Shown: positions 27,300-39,211 of the stretch, piece by piece
Layout of the letters: every line of letters starts with the position of its first letter
How positions within the stretch are numbered: position 1 is the stretch's first letter
NCBI RefSeq assembly: GCF_000189635.1
Contig: NW_002476359.1
Location: 148,501-212,500, forward strand
Origin: Tetrahymena thermophila SB210
Taxonomy: Eukaryota; Ciliophora; Oligohymenophorea; Hymenostomatida; Tetrahymenidae
DNA: 64,000 nucleotides
Direction: 5' to 3'
The notes under the pieces: model-generated
What the model saw: the letters and a program-made list of their open reading frames with translations, nothing else
What the model was told of the DNA's origin: nothing
Database searches by the model: none
Translations under genes and position numbers: made by a program

Positions 27300-29694
27300 A
27301 TGAAAAAAATTATTGAAACTTTTAAGGATTTTGACATATTTTCTGAGTCAATTCAATTCAATTCTAGTAAATAGAGATTGAGAAAAAGGACAATAATTGG
27401 TGCATTTTTAACAACTTCAATAATTACATTAACTGGGATTTACTTTGTTTACGAATCACATCTCTACTTTAATGGAGAAATAGATCCTAAATTCAGATAA
27501 CAATCGTTTGTATCTAACAAAGTTAATATTCTGTTAAATAATGAAATGTTTGGATTTGATTTCTTCTCTCTTTACAAAGATATTTCTTACTTAAACTAAA
27601 TTTAATCAAAGCAAAATAAAACATATATAGTATTTATACCAGCTTATATTTTTAGTAATAGCACTTCCTCATTTCGTGTACCTTTAGATATAGTTTAGTG
27701 TAAAAGCCCAGAATTGAAAGGTATGAATTGCATTGATGTGAGTAAAATTCCTAATTAACAGATTAGCTTAGACAATGCTAATAAATTATTTTCTCTCATC
27801 ACATTGTATGTTTATAGGTGTTAGGATGTTGATTAGTATAAAACTTTTGTGCCAAATAATTGCGCAAACGAAGATTAAATAGACGAATTTATTAATAAGT
27901 CAACTTACCGTTTAAATATTAAAATACAAACATCTTAATATAATACAACTTCATAAAAAATGTAAGTTCAATATAGGAGTTAGGTATTTTAAAATACTTT
28001 AAACATAGTTTCTGGTTATGAATTTAAAATGTAAAGCCAAGTAACGAAAGTCAGCTAAGGTATTTTAGTTTAATCTTAACAAAGTTTTGCTTCTCTAGTT
28101 TCTTATTAATTGATAACATAAACTTTTGACCGTTAATATATTATTAATGACAGTGGTAGCTAATATTTTAGTTAAATATTTATTGATGCTGATGAAAGCG
28201 TGTTCTTTGTCAATATTTAATATCCATTATTTACAGAAATTTTAGCTCTTTGTAATAGTACTCTAGCTTTGTTGCTAATTTTAGGATCATATTGTAGAAA
28301 AATGGCATAAAATTTAATTAGAAGAGAAATTCTATTTACTTTATTTAAAAACTTTTTTTCAGGCACTTATCTAAATATTTTATAACATAACAATTTAGTT
28401 AATTTTTAAAATTTAACTGAAGGCTAAGGCGTATTAAAAATTTAAGATGATTAAAATTTAAAAATTTAAGGTGATATTGAGGAAACTAACCACAATATTA
28501 TGCCTCCTTGTTTATCTCCAAAACCAAATTAAAAAGTATTTAGATTGTTTTTGGGAAAAAGCAACTGCTAAGAAGATGAATTATAAAGCGATTATATCAA
28601 AGAACAGGGTGACACTAAAATAAAATCAAATATTAGTTCTCTTGAGCAAAGCATTAAAAAGAAAATAGAGAAATAATTAAGCTTAAATAATAGAGCAGAT
28701 TAAGAACTATCATTAAAAAATGAATGTGAGTTTGATAAAGATAAAAATTTAGCAACATTAAGATCACCTGAAAATTAATAGAAAAACTAGCAAAAGCTTA
28801 AAGATTGTGAGAGCGCTTAAACCTTAGTAACTTATAATGAAAATGATTAAATGCCTAGCCAATTAAGAAACTCTCTTTATTAACAAAAATAACAGCTGTT
28901 AGTGAAAGATTCTAAAGGAAAGCTAATAAACTAAATATCTTAAGTACCTTAGTTTCAGTTTAAATAAAAACAATAAAAGAAGTTGGATTAAATAAAACCT
29001 GATGTTTAAAAAATGTAAAAATAAAGATTAAAAAGTATTAATTAACCAACAGATAAATATTTAGAAGCAATAAATGACTAAAAATTGCAATAAAAAGTTG
29101 AAAATTTAATATTCCCTAAAAAGTAATTAATTGCATTTTTATTTAAATTTAAATATTTTAGATTTTTTTATTATTTATTTATATTTTTCTAAATATTTAT
29201 ATTTTAATTCTTTTTCCAAATTAATAAAAATTTTCTGACATTTTAAAATTTAGGCTGTGTAAAGGAAAGAAATATTTAGAATCTAAAGGATTGAAATAAC
29301 AAACATTGACTTAAATGGAATAGTTTGTTGATGAAAGCTTAGATTTCTTTAAATTTTACAAAGATATTTTGCTTTTAAAGAAAGCTATTATGATTTTATT
29401 AAATTAAGAACAGCTTGCTACTTTATAAATAATTGGAACTGATATAACATAGATAGAGTCTACTCCTATTACTTAAAGAGGTTTTATAAATTAGTATTAA
29501 TTTTATTTTATAAATATATTTTTATTTAACTAGATGAATATCCTATTAATCATTTAAAAGAGTAATTTAATGTGATGCAATCTAAAGAACTATAAATGAA
29601 ATACATCAGTTAATTTTTGAAAAAATCACATAATTAATTAAATTTAGATATCATCGATTAGAGAATATTTTCTTCATTACTTAAAAATTAATGA
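27300..29694 (+). CDS. Two-TM ciliate-specific membrane protein, 736 aa
   Basis: Three exons in consistent phase: 27300-29122, 29254-29480 and 29534-29694 (2211 nt with stop). The N-terminus has a basic FDIFSESIQF segment, then TM1 at about residues 34-54 (TIIGAFLTTSIITLTGIYFV), an ectodomain of about 250 residues with several Cys, TM2 at about 313-333, and a long Q/K-rich cytoplasmic tail. The spliced C-terminal segment (FVDESLDFFKFYKDILLLKK, then AIMILLNQEQLATLQIIG) is a block I associate with large Tetrahymena/Paramecium families of unknown function. Splices: AA|GTAATT..TTTAG|G and AGAG|GTTTTATAA..AACTAG|AT; the alternative donor at 29492 was rejected because it creates a TGA. A decayed copy of the last exons follows about 300 bp downstream. 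Function unknown. Confidence 0.85.
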
Positions 29695-30001
29695 AAGTTA
29701 AAGTTCCATGCTTGCTTTAGATAATTAATTTGTTATGAATTAATTACTATTTTGTAGTTGAATTGTTTTATTTTTTGTTTATTACTTTTAAATTTAATGG
29801 TAAATTTAATATAATTTTATTTATGTAATTAAATTTTCTTCAAAAATACTTTTCAGGGTAAAGCATTAAAATAACATGAAAATTAATTAATATGTTTTGT
29901 CCTTAAGTAGCTATAAAATTGAAGCTCTTATTGACCTATTTTATAAGGTCCATATTAAAACTATTTAATTTTTATCCACAAATATAAATTTTTTAATTTA
30001 G

Positions 30002-30365
30002 ATTTTGTAAGGTAAGAGTTATTTAGAATTTAAAGAATTGAAAAATAAGTTTTAAATTAGATAGAATAATTAGATGATGGAAGCTTGGATTTCATTAAGT
30101 TTTACAAAGATATTTTATTTTTTAAAAAGACTCTATTGATCTTATTAAATAAATAATTGTTATAAATTATTGATACAGACATTGAATAAGCAAACTCAAA
30201 ACAAAAAACTTCTGCAATGAATACTAAAACAGGTTTTAAAAAATTTATAAATATTGAAAAGAATTTTTTCAATTATTTCAATTAGTAATGCAATTTGATA
30301 TTACCTAAAGATCTCCAATAGAAATATATCAAGTAGCTTTTATTAAAGAGCTAAAAAACAAAAAT
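30002..30365 (+). pseudogene. Decayed duplicate of the terminal exons of the 27300 gene
   Basis: Homologous to 29254-29694: LEFKELK corresponds to LESKGLK, GSLDFIKFYKDILFFKKTLL to ESLDFFKFYKDILLLKKAIM, and KDLQQKYIKQLLLKS to KELQMKYISQFLKKS. The acceptor TTTAG just before 30002 is retained. Counting bases shows two single-base deletions against the parent, one near 30009 and one between about 30040 and 30065, so no single frame encodes the whole block, and splicing exon 1 to it meets a TGA early. Best read as a tandem duplication of the gene's 3' end that has degenerated, rather than a usable alternative exon. Confidence 0.75.
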
Positions 30366-30866
30366 TTACATTCTCTTGAAATATAAAAAAAATGTAAAAT
30401 TAATGTATTTATTGTATTTTAGGATGTTTTCTTTGTTAGTTTAAATTTTAATTAAATGCAAATTTAAAATATATAATTTACTAACTATTGAACAAAATTT
30501 ATAGTTAAAATTTTTTTGTCAAACTTATAAATTAAAATGTTTTCATCCATTAATCATTATTAACAAACATAGTTATCTAAATAAAATATAAGAAAATAAG
30601 ACTAAAACTCTATTTAATTCTATCATATTCAATTTAAATTTTATTTAATTTTCTTTAATTTTACAGAATTTTTTTAATTTTAATCAAAACTAGACAAATT
30701 AATAGATAGATAACCTAAGTAAAAATCTATCATGTTAAGTAAAAAAAGAGTTAATTAAGATTGGAATATCTAAAATTAATTTATTTTGTAAGTAAAAGCA
30801 AAAGAATTATTATTAAAAAATTTTTTCATATTCTGATAATTAAAATATAGAAAAAAAGAAATTTAT

Positions 30867-30976
30867 TTTACCGTAATTCCTTTGACTATAAGAGGTATGG
30901 TAAAAGCAATTGATTTTAAATTAAAAGAAAGGATTCTTTACCTTGTCTCTATAAACTTTTATTTCTGCCTCTTATA
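30867..30976 (+). other. Alternating inverted repeats upstream of ABCE1
   Basis: TTTACC (30867) with CCTTT can pair with AAGAGG..GGTAAA (ending 30904). The same 3' arm can instead pair with a downstream TTTACC (about 30938) and CCTCTTATA (30968-30976), the exact complement of TATAAGAGG. The two folds are mutually exclusive. It lies about 570 nt before the ABCE1 ATG; transcription of the segment is unknown. Confidence 0.3.
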
Positions 30977-31542
30977 AGGAGATTTCGTAGTATCGACATT
31001 CTTTAATTTATCATAGAAGAATTATTTGAAAATTTTTTATTAGAAGCATTAATAAATCATTTAATATTTAAGATATAAATCAAATTTTTATCAATTATTT
31101 TAAACCAAAAAAATGATTATTATAAAATATTATTAAATTAAATTTATGTTAGATGGTGATTAGATATTTTAAACACAAATACATAAATACATATTTTTAT
31201 TTTATGTAATTTAATAAATAATATTAATTAATTATTTCGGCATATAAAGTTTTTATTTATTTAAGATAAAATAAATGTTATTTTTTAAACTAAAATATAT
31301 TTTAATAAAAAGTAGAAAAACTAGCAAGATAGAAAGAATTATTATATTCTGGTTGATAGATAAATCTTTTAATATAAATATTTCATTGAAAATGAAGATA
31401 ATTAATCTATGAGGTGAAAATTAAAAACTAACTATTAATAAAAAATATTGGTTTAAGAAAAACAAAAGAATTATTATAGGAATACAATTAATAAGCTAAA
31501 GAAAGAATTAATTAATTCATAAATTAAACTAATTATAGGAAA

Positions 31543-34256
31543 ATGGAAGAGACAAAATTGCGTATTGCTATCGTTAATAAGGATAAGTGCAAACCCAAAA
31601 AGTGTAAACAAGAATGTAAATCTGCTTGCCCTATTAACAAATCAGGCAAATAGTGTGTTATTGTTACTCCTAGTGATAAGATCAGCAATATTTAGGAATC
31701 ATTATGTATAGGTTGTAATATGTGTGTTAAAAAATGTCCTTTATAGGCTATCAAGATTATTAACTTGCCTAAGGATATGTCCAAGGATTTGGTCCATAGA
31801 TATGGTCCTAATACCTTCAAGTTACACAGATTACCTACTCCTCGTGCTGGTTAGGTAAATTATTTACTTTAAAACTAATTTTTGTAATTAATTCAGTAAG
31901 AAGTTTTTCTTAACTCTCAGTAATTTTATACTTTCTTCATTAATGTAAAATTAAAACTATCAGTGCAACTACATCTTTTCAATTTAAGAATGAGGAAGCT
32001 TAATTCAAAGAGTAGGATTAAGCACGTAGTGATAATAAATTAATAGTAAAATAGTAATTAAATTAATTGATTATATTATTGAAGAGTAAAAATTATAATT
32101 TAGTCTAAGAGAGTTATGTGAATATAAAATATCAAACAATTGCTGAAAAAATAAAAAATAAAATGTAATTTGTATAAAAATATATGTTAACTTTACTTTT
32201 AATAATAGGTTTTAGGTTTAGTTGGTACTAACGGTATTGGTAAATCTACAGCTTTGAAGATTTTAGCAGGTAAAGAAATGCCTAATTTAGGTCGTTTCGA
32301 TAACCCTCCTGACTGGAAAGAATTACTTTAATACTTCAGAGGTTCAGAATTATAAGGCTATTTCACTAAGATGCTTGAACAAGAATTCAAGTAATAACAC
32401 TTTTAAATTATCTCTTAATAGAATGAATTTATATTAAAGATTGCGATTGATTTTGATTTTTTAAATGAATAACTGAAATAAAGATTTTAAAAGATACTCA
32501 CTCACTCTTTCATTCATTTTTATAATATTTAAATTTATATCTTATTAAATTTAATCAAAACTCACACATACATAGTTAGCAGAAAATTCATAATTAATTA
32601 ATTCATTTAACGCCATACATAAAGATTTAATTGCAAAAAACGAAAAAATAAGTTAAAAATCTTATCAACAAATAAGAGCCAACAAAATATTTAAAAATAT
32701 TTTAAATTGTTAAAATAAAAAATATTTGGTTAGATTTATATATTTATTTTTTTATAACTTATAGGTCTTCAATTAAGGTTTAATACGTTGATGCTATTCC
32801 TAAGCACGTTAAGGGTGTTGTTGGTGAAATCATCAAGAAAAAAGATACTAAGGGTAACTCTGAAAGATTAATATAAGAATTAGAATTATCTCATTTACTT
32901 GAAAGAGATATTTCTTAACTTTCTGGTGGTGAATTATAACGTTTAGCTATTTTGATTGTTTGCATCTAAAATGTTTAGATTTCTATGTTCGATGAACCTT
33001 CTTCTTATTTGGATGTAAAGCAAAGACTTAAAGCTGCCCAAGTTATCAGAAGTCTTATTGATGAAAAGAATTACATTATTTGTGTTGAACACGATTTATC
33101 CGTTTTGGATTATCTTTCTGATTTCGTTTGCTGTCTCTATGGTTCTCAAACTGCTTACGGTATTGTTACTATGCCATTCTCTGTCCGTGAAGGTATTAAC
33201 ATCTTCCTTGCTGGTTTCATCCCCACAGAAAATATGCGTTTCCGTGACTACGGTCTCAGTTTTAAGGTAAATAATTTAATTTTTGTTGATAATTGATGTA
33301 ATTAACAAACAATCATTTTAATTAAATCAGGTTGCTGATAATTTAGAACCTATCGATTTAAAGAAGATGTCTCACTACACTTATCCTGCTATGGAAAAGC
33401 AATAAGGTGCATTCAAGCTCTCTATCTGCCCTGGTGAGTTCAATCAATCTCAAATCGTCGTACTTTTGGGTGAAAATGGTACTGGTAAAACTACCTTCAT
33501 TAAAATGTTAGCTGGTAAAGACCCTGCAGTTAAAGACAAAATCCCTGAATTAAATGTTTCTTACAAGCCTCAAACTGTCAATCCTTCCTTTGAATCCAGT
33601 GTACGTGATTTGTTAAACATGAGAATTCCTGGTGTTTACACTCAACCTGCCTTCGTTTCTGATGTAACCAAGCCTATGCTTCTTGATGATATTATTGATA
33701 ACTAAGTTCTTGAATTGTCAGGTATGATTACACTTTATTTGATCATTCAAATATGAGTCTAAATATCGATTTATTGAATTAAAAAAATAGGTGGTGAATT
33801 ATAAAGAGTTTGCATTATTTTAGCTTTAGGTAAGCCTGCTGATGTTTATTTAATCGATGAACCCTCTGCTTACTTGGATTCTGAATAGAGAATTATTGCT
33901 GCTAAAGTTATTAAGAGATATATTTTAAATAGTAAAAAATCTGCTTTCGTTGTAGAACATGATTTCATTATGGCTACTTATCTTGCTGATAGGTAAATTT
34001 TATTTACAATCTGAATTTATAAATAGTATTATTTATTTAACAAATTAGTGTCATTGTTTATGAAGGTACTCCTGGTAAAGAATGTAAGGCTAACAGTCCT
34101 CAAAGTTTAGTAAGTGGTATGAACAGATTCTTAGAAATTATGGGTGTCACTTTCAGAAGAGACCCTTCAAACTTCAGACCTAGAATTAATAAAATCGACT
34201 CAATTTTGGATAGAGAACAAAAGATTGCTGGTAACTATTTCTCCTTAGAAGAGTGA
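31543..34256 (+). CDS. ABCE1: ABCE1 / RNase L inhibitor (Rli1), ribosome-recycling ATPase
   Basis: Six exons, 31543-31854, 32209-32390, 32765-33266, 33331-33721, 33791-33992 and 34049-34256, join in frame to 598 aa, the family's usual length. The N-terminus carries two 4Fe-4S clusters ([15 protein letters not shown] and [12 protein letters not shown]). NBD1 has Walker [10 protein letters not shown], signature LSGGELQR, Walker [11 protein letters not shown] and switch His VEHD. NBD2 has [27 protein letters not shown] and VEHD. In the cytosol this protein splits post-termination 80S and 43S complexes together with eRF1/Pelota. All catalytic residues are present. Codon use is biased (GGT, GCT, AAG, TTC), as expected for a highly expressed gene. 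One small oddity: the fifth splice gives LADSVIV where most orthologues have Arg in place of Ser. Confidence 0.98.
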
Positions 34257-34725
34257 TTTGCTTTTTCAAGTAATCGTTAAGAAAGATGATTATTCATTCA
34301 TCTTTATTATACACTAATAATTAAAATAGAAAAATCAAAGCAAATAAAATAATTTTAGTAATTTAAAATATATTAATTTATTTGATGATAAATAACTACT
34401 ACGTATGTGTTCAGTTTTATGCATGAATAAATGATTATTTTATTTCATTTATTTAAATTAATTTCCTTATATTTTCATTATAAATTCTTATTATTCAATT
34501 CAATGAATTGTATCTAAATATCATTTATCTCTTTGTATTCAGTGTATGATTTATATTTTATTTATTCAAATATAACACTAACTTAATAAATTAATCAATC
34601 AATTATATTTACTTTGAAATTATCTATTCGGTTTAAAGCTATACATATCCTCATATAATTCATTAATTTTTGAAAATTTAAAAATAATTTAAATAATTAA
34701 TTATCGTTAAAAAATTAAAAAATAA
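34257..34725. other. Spacer between ABCE1 and the EF-hand gene
   Basis: AT-rich, both neighbours on the plus strand. No reading frame or motif supported; contains the ABCE1 3' flank and the EF-hand promoter region. Confidence 0.5.
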
Positions 34726-35262
34726 ATGTCCAGAATAGTTAGCTTATAGGAAAAAATTGAAAGATAATATATGGAGCTCTAGCTTGATGAAAAAGAAGAA
34801 AGAGAGCTTTCAGAATGTTTTGCCTTGTTCGCTGACAGCAACACAAATTTGATTAATCCTCGTGAAATTAAAAAGGCTTTAGAGACTTTAGGTTTAGATG
34901 AGAGAAACAAGTATGTCAAAGTTATGCTTAATGATCTTGTGAAGCTTTGTGATGATAAAAAAATTGATTAACTTAACTATAAAGAATTTGTTGTGACTGT
35001 TACAGATAAGCTTGGTGATATAAAAACAGAAAAAGGTCAAAAGAAATTATTTGATCTGTATGATAAAAATGGAGATGGTTTTATAGATTGTGATGAGATA
35101 GAAGAAATTGCAAATGAATTATGTGAAAATATGACATAAGAGGATATATAAACTATGATACATCATGTTCATGTGTTAAACAAGACTTCAAGTATGGAAG
35201 GCTTTACATTAGAAGAATTTAAATAAATCATAGCCTCTGCCAATAATAGAGATGGAAGATGA
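34726..35262 (+). CDS. EF-hand (calmodulin/centrin-like) protein, 178 aa
   Basis: Intronless in the ciliate code; the ATG is in ATAAATG context. The fold looks like a four-EF-hand calmodulin/centrin protein with about 25 extra N-terminal residues. Only the third loop, residues 113-124 (DKNGDGFIDCDE), has the canonical Ca2+ ligands at positions 1, 3, 5, 7, 9 and 12. Loop 1 (DSNTNLINPREI) is one residue short of register, loop 2 (CDDKKIDQLNYKEF) and loop 4 (LNKTSSMEGFTLEEF) lack ligands. It probably binds one Ca2+ and serves as a sensor or structural light chain, for example in the cytoskeleton or cilium; partner unknown. Confidence 0.88.
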
Positions 35263-35796
35263 TATAAATTAATGTAAAATAAATCAAAATAAAATTGTAA
35301 AAAAATTATAATTAATTTTCTGAAATGTTAAATGAAAAAAGTATAGTAAATGATAAATATTATCAATAAAATAATAAGGCTAAAAAATAGCATAAAAATC
35401 CCTTAAATTTATATTAAATATTATTTTTTCTGTTAGATATTATACCAACCAACTCTTTATATGATTGTGGAATTAATTAACTTAAATCTCTTATTAAATT
35501 ATATATTATTAGTCTAAAAATTTTAACTAATATTGTAATTGGATAAATTACTAATTAGTATTCAAGAAAAGCAAAAATTTTTTGTTATTTGCACTATTTT
35601 ATTTTTAAAGATTGATAAAGAAGCATGTAGTGAATGATTTTGCTTATAAAAAAGTATAATTAAATCAAAAAATTTTACTTTTTTGCTGTTCATTTTTATA
35701 ATTATGATTAGCAAAAAAAATGCAGTTTAATTGATTCAAGATTTATTTATTTATTGTTTTTTGGATGAAAAAATAAAATAAAAATGGCATGAGTTT

Positions 35797-35833
35797 TACT
35801 TACTTACTTATTTATTTATTTATTTATTTATTT
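35797..35833. repeat. (TTAC)n/(TTTA)n microsatellite
   Basis: Three TTAC units run into about seven TTTA units without interruption. Confidence 0.8.
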
Positions 35834-35944
35834 GCAGTTTATCAAATTTATCTATTCATTTATTGATTAATTACAACATAAACGATAGAAATATTAAAAA
35901 TAGATTTTATACAAATATATTATTTTATAATTTATTTATTTATT

Positions 35945-35975
35945 TAGTTAGGTAGGTAGGTAGGTAAGTAGTTAG
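35945..35975. repeat. (GGTA)n-type microsatellite
   Basis: Degenerate TAGT/TAGG units, with four perfect GGTA units in the middle. Confidence 0.75.
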
Positions 35976-36119
35976 ACTTTTCTTCTTAAAATAAAATATT
36001 TTTAAATTTGTAGATTTAAGCAAACAAAAGTTTTATTCATTTCAAAATTCATTTGTTATCAAATATGTTTGTTGATTTCACACCTGGGGTCTATTTATTT
36101 AATACAAAAAATTATATTA

Positions 36120-38566
36120 TCATCTTTTTTAAAATATTTATTTATTTACTGAAGACTTCTGATTTGAATTGGTTGATAAAGAGTTGGACTAAGATCTGTT
36201 ACCTGGAATTACTGTAAAACCATCTTCATCTACTTTCTTTTCCTCAAAAACTTATTTCTTTTCTTAATAATTGTTGCTATCTTTATTAACAGTTTTATTG
36301 TTTTTGTTATTGTTTTGATTACTTCTTTTATTCTATCCTCCATCTTTGTTTTTTCTCTCATCAGAATTCTTTTCTTAATATTCTTGATTTCTTTTATTCT
36401 CATCTTAGTTCACTCTTTTTTAGTTATATTCCTTATTACCATTTTAGTGATTATTGTTGTTGTTGTTGTTGTTGTTGTTATTATTATTATTATGGTTTCC
36501 ATTTTCTTAATTTTCTTATTTATTATTAAAGTATTCTCTTTTTTTATATTCTCTTGGCTTGTTATTGTTATCTCTGTTTTGGTTATCTCTCTTTTCATTG
36601 TTATCTCTGTTTTGGTTATCTCTTTTTTCATAGTTATCTCTATTAGGCCTTTCCTTTCTTTCCATATTTGAATATTCTTTCTTTTCATAATTTTTTTGTC
36701 CATTTCTTTAACCACCTTATTGCTAATGTTGTTACTATTACTACTATTGCTACTATTATTATTGTTATTCCTATTTAGGTTATTATTCAGTTTCCTGTAA
36801 TTTATCAGATTCAAGACTATCTTTTTCATAGTAATGCTATTGTTAAAATTAAAAATGTTACTTGATTTTAAATGTCTTAATGTAAAATTTATTTACTTTT
36901 TGTCCTGTTCCTTTTTAAGTTTCATCTTTGTTTTCTGTTGATTAAATTTTAATTATTTATTTATATATTTATATATTAATTTTAAACAATTTTACATGTA
37001 GAGCTTTGATCCTTTTCATAGCTTTGCTTCTTTACGAATTCAACTTATTGCCTTTTTTCAGAATATTTTTTTTCAAGTTAAGGGGGCTAGTTTTAATTTT
37101 CAGCTCCCTTATTATTAGCATTTCTAGTCATTGTAAAGGCTAATTTTAATTATAAAAATTATTTAATTATAAATTAAATTTAATATTTTAATTTACGTTT
37201 TTCATTTTTTTCATATCCTCTTCCTTCTCTATCACCTCTATTTTCTCTATCACCTCTTTCACCTCTATTTTCTCTATTATCCTTATAGTTATTTTTTTTG
37301 TGGTCTTAGTCGTGTTTATCATCCCTTTTTCTATGGTCAGAGTCTCTTTTTTCTCTGTTATTAAAGTTGTTTTTCTTCTCTTACTCATATTCATTTTTGT
37401 TAGCTTTTTGTAAATAAAAATAATCTATAAAATCTATTTTTTTAATCAAAATTATATTACCATATCTAATTCTGAAATAGTATTTGTTGAAAGCCTTTTT
37501 ATATTTTACATAATAATTAAAACTAGAAATTTATATTAGTTTATGATATTACCAAAGGTTCAGTAGGTAAAATCTTATCAAAATCAGATGTTTTAATTTA
37601 AACATTAATATGGTATTCGTTAGTTTTATCTTAATAGCCATCAATATTTAAAATATCAATTCCTTTAAATGACTATCTTATGTCTTCATAATTTATTTAA
37701 TCAGTGACACCCAAACGGAAGCAATTAATCCATAAGAGCTCACTTTTGTGATTTTTTTGCTCCATAGCTTCTTTTATTTTTTTTACTAAATAGTTTTAAA
37801 ATATATTTTTCAATAAGGATCACTGAAATAAAACGATTTTATTAAATATGAAAGCAATAGGCCGCCTATAACTTAGCAATTGATACCAAAATCAACTAAT
37901 TTTCGTGGCTAAACCAAAAATTATTGCTATAATGAAAATTATTGACAAAATATATAATTATTAATAAATGTAGTACAACTGTCTTCATGTTGCTCAATAA
38001 ACTTATCTTTTTAGTTATCTACTTTCTAATTTCTGTCTCTTCTGCCTCCATCTTGTTTATAGTTTTTCTATCTATCATATTGTTGTTAGTTTCCAATTTA
38101 GGCTTCTCTTTTTTCTTAAATTTAATAAAAATAATTAAATAATTCATTTTTTAATTTGTTATCAAGTAGTTTATCATTAAAAAATTTATTGGTAATTAAA
38201 TTTATTTTTTTACTGTTCATTTTGAATTCTCCATTATTTTAACGTTCTTTGTTGTTTTAATTATTTTCTTGTTTAGCTTCTTCCTCATCCTCTTGCTAAT
38301 TAACTTGCTATTAGGTAACTTGTTACTTAGCATCTTCTTCCTTTACATCTTTTTGAGGATTGCTTCTAACTTCTTTTTAATGAACTTCATTGGAGTTATT
38401 TTCATCATCGCTACTATCGCTATCAGCCATATCAGCCCAAACTATTAATTTTTTAGTAAATATTAATCTAATATTCGTACAAGAGAATCAAATATAAGAT
38501 GTATTTATATATTTATTTATTAATGCAATTACGCTTAGATGACTTTGATTTTTATTGTTCAGACAT
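36120..38566 (-). CDS. RRM-like, RG-rich, polyQ/polyN protein (putative RNA-binding)
   Basis: Multi-exon. Exon 1 (38566-38533, MSEQQKSKSSK) joins at 38441 to give LWADMADSDSSDDENN, an acidic N-terminus. A middle exon has RRM-like order: beta1 LLWINCFRLG, helix NYEDIRQSFKG, beta2 DILNIDGY, beta3 NEYHINVQIKT, helix DFDKIL, then after a 57-nt intron FNKYYFRIRYG. Next come Arg/Asp/Asn-rich and RG repeats (ENRGERGDRENRGDREGRG, near 37210-37270), a basic segment, a polyQ run (36716-36788), NRDN repeats, a polyN run (36451-36492) and a terminal DEDGFTVIPGNR ending KR before TGA at 36120-36122. At least six introns. The layout suggests an RNP or translation/granule protein; the RRM is inferred from strand order, not a full match. 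The exon boundary near 38000 is the least certain. Confidence 0.75.
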
Positions 38567-39211
38567 TTTCAATTTTTTTTTAATTAATTAATTAATCAAT
38601 GTTTCTTTATTTATTTATATATATATTAATTTCTTTCTTTATCAATTCCTTTTTGTTAATCCTTTATCAAATAATAATTTATTATTATTTTGCAATTTAA
38701 TATTATTATTTATCATACAAAAATTCATTTCAGCTTTACTTTTTCCTTAGTTATAATTGACTTTTTATAGAATATAAAGCCAATAACTATCTTGTCTCTT
38801 TCACTAAATCTTCATTTTAACAAAATATTTTAAGAAACATATAAGAAAGCAAAAAATCGCTATGATAATTCCAATCTAGTGAATAAAAATTTCGCCTCAA
38901 TTAAACCCACGCGTATCTTTTCTTAACTCCCAGTTCTTCTAAAAACATCAAATAGATTTTTAATTATGATAACTACCTTCTCATATTTTACCCCTCTTAA
39001 TTTTAATAAATACATAAAATAAATAAACTCTCCAAAAATTTTAAATTAAATAAACATTTTTTTTGCTTTCATTTAAAGAATAAAATTCAATTATGAAATA
39101 TAATATAAAACAAACACACTCCTCCTTATTTAATTTTAAATATATTATTTTTATTATTTTTGAATAAACAATAAATAAATTAATTAATTTTTAACTCTCA
39201 TTTTATTTAAG
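38567..39211. other. Spacer between two minus-strand genes
   Basis: 5' flank of the RRM/RG-rich gene and 3' flank of the GTPBP-like gene. AT-rich, with a short AATT-repeat run near 38580; no coding signal. Confidence 0.5.

Larger units (their letters stand above)
29695..31542. other. Spacer upstream of ABCE1 with exon relic and structured segment
   Basis: Holds the decayed exon copy (30002-30365) and a set of mutually pairing segments at 30867-30976. The remainder is AT-rich with no supported reading frame. The last few hundred bases are the presumed promoter and 5' UTR of ABCE1. Confidence 0.5.
35263..36119. other. Convergent spacer with microsatellites
   Basis: Lies between the 3' ends of the EF-hand gene (+) and the RRM/RG-rich gene (-). 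It is AT-rich with two simple-repeat tracts and no supported coding sequence. Confidence 0.55.

Noticed and set aside
30002..30365. Alternative terminal exon for the two-TM gene
   Set aside because: Despite a preserved acceptor, two single-base deletions break the frame and splicing from exon 1 meets TGA early, so pseudogene is the better call.
35446..35462. Possible chromosome breakage sequence (ACCAACCAACTCTTT)
   Set aside because: It differs from the known Tetrahymena 15-mer consensus at several positions, and no telomere repeats are present; such sites are removed from macronuclear chromosomes.
36315..36671. Plus-strand 118-codon hydrophobic ORF and minus-strand 139-codon Lys/Thr-rich ORF
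   Set aside because: Both are out-of-frame shadows of the RRM/RG-rich gene; the frame giving polyQ, NRDN and polyN joins to its other exons.
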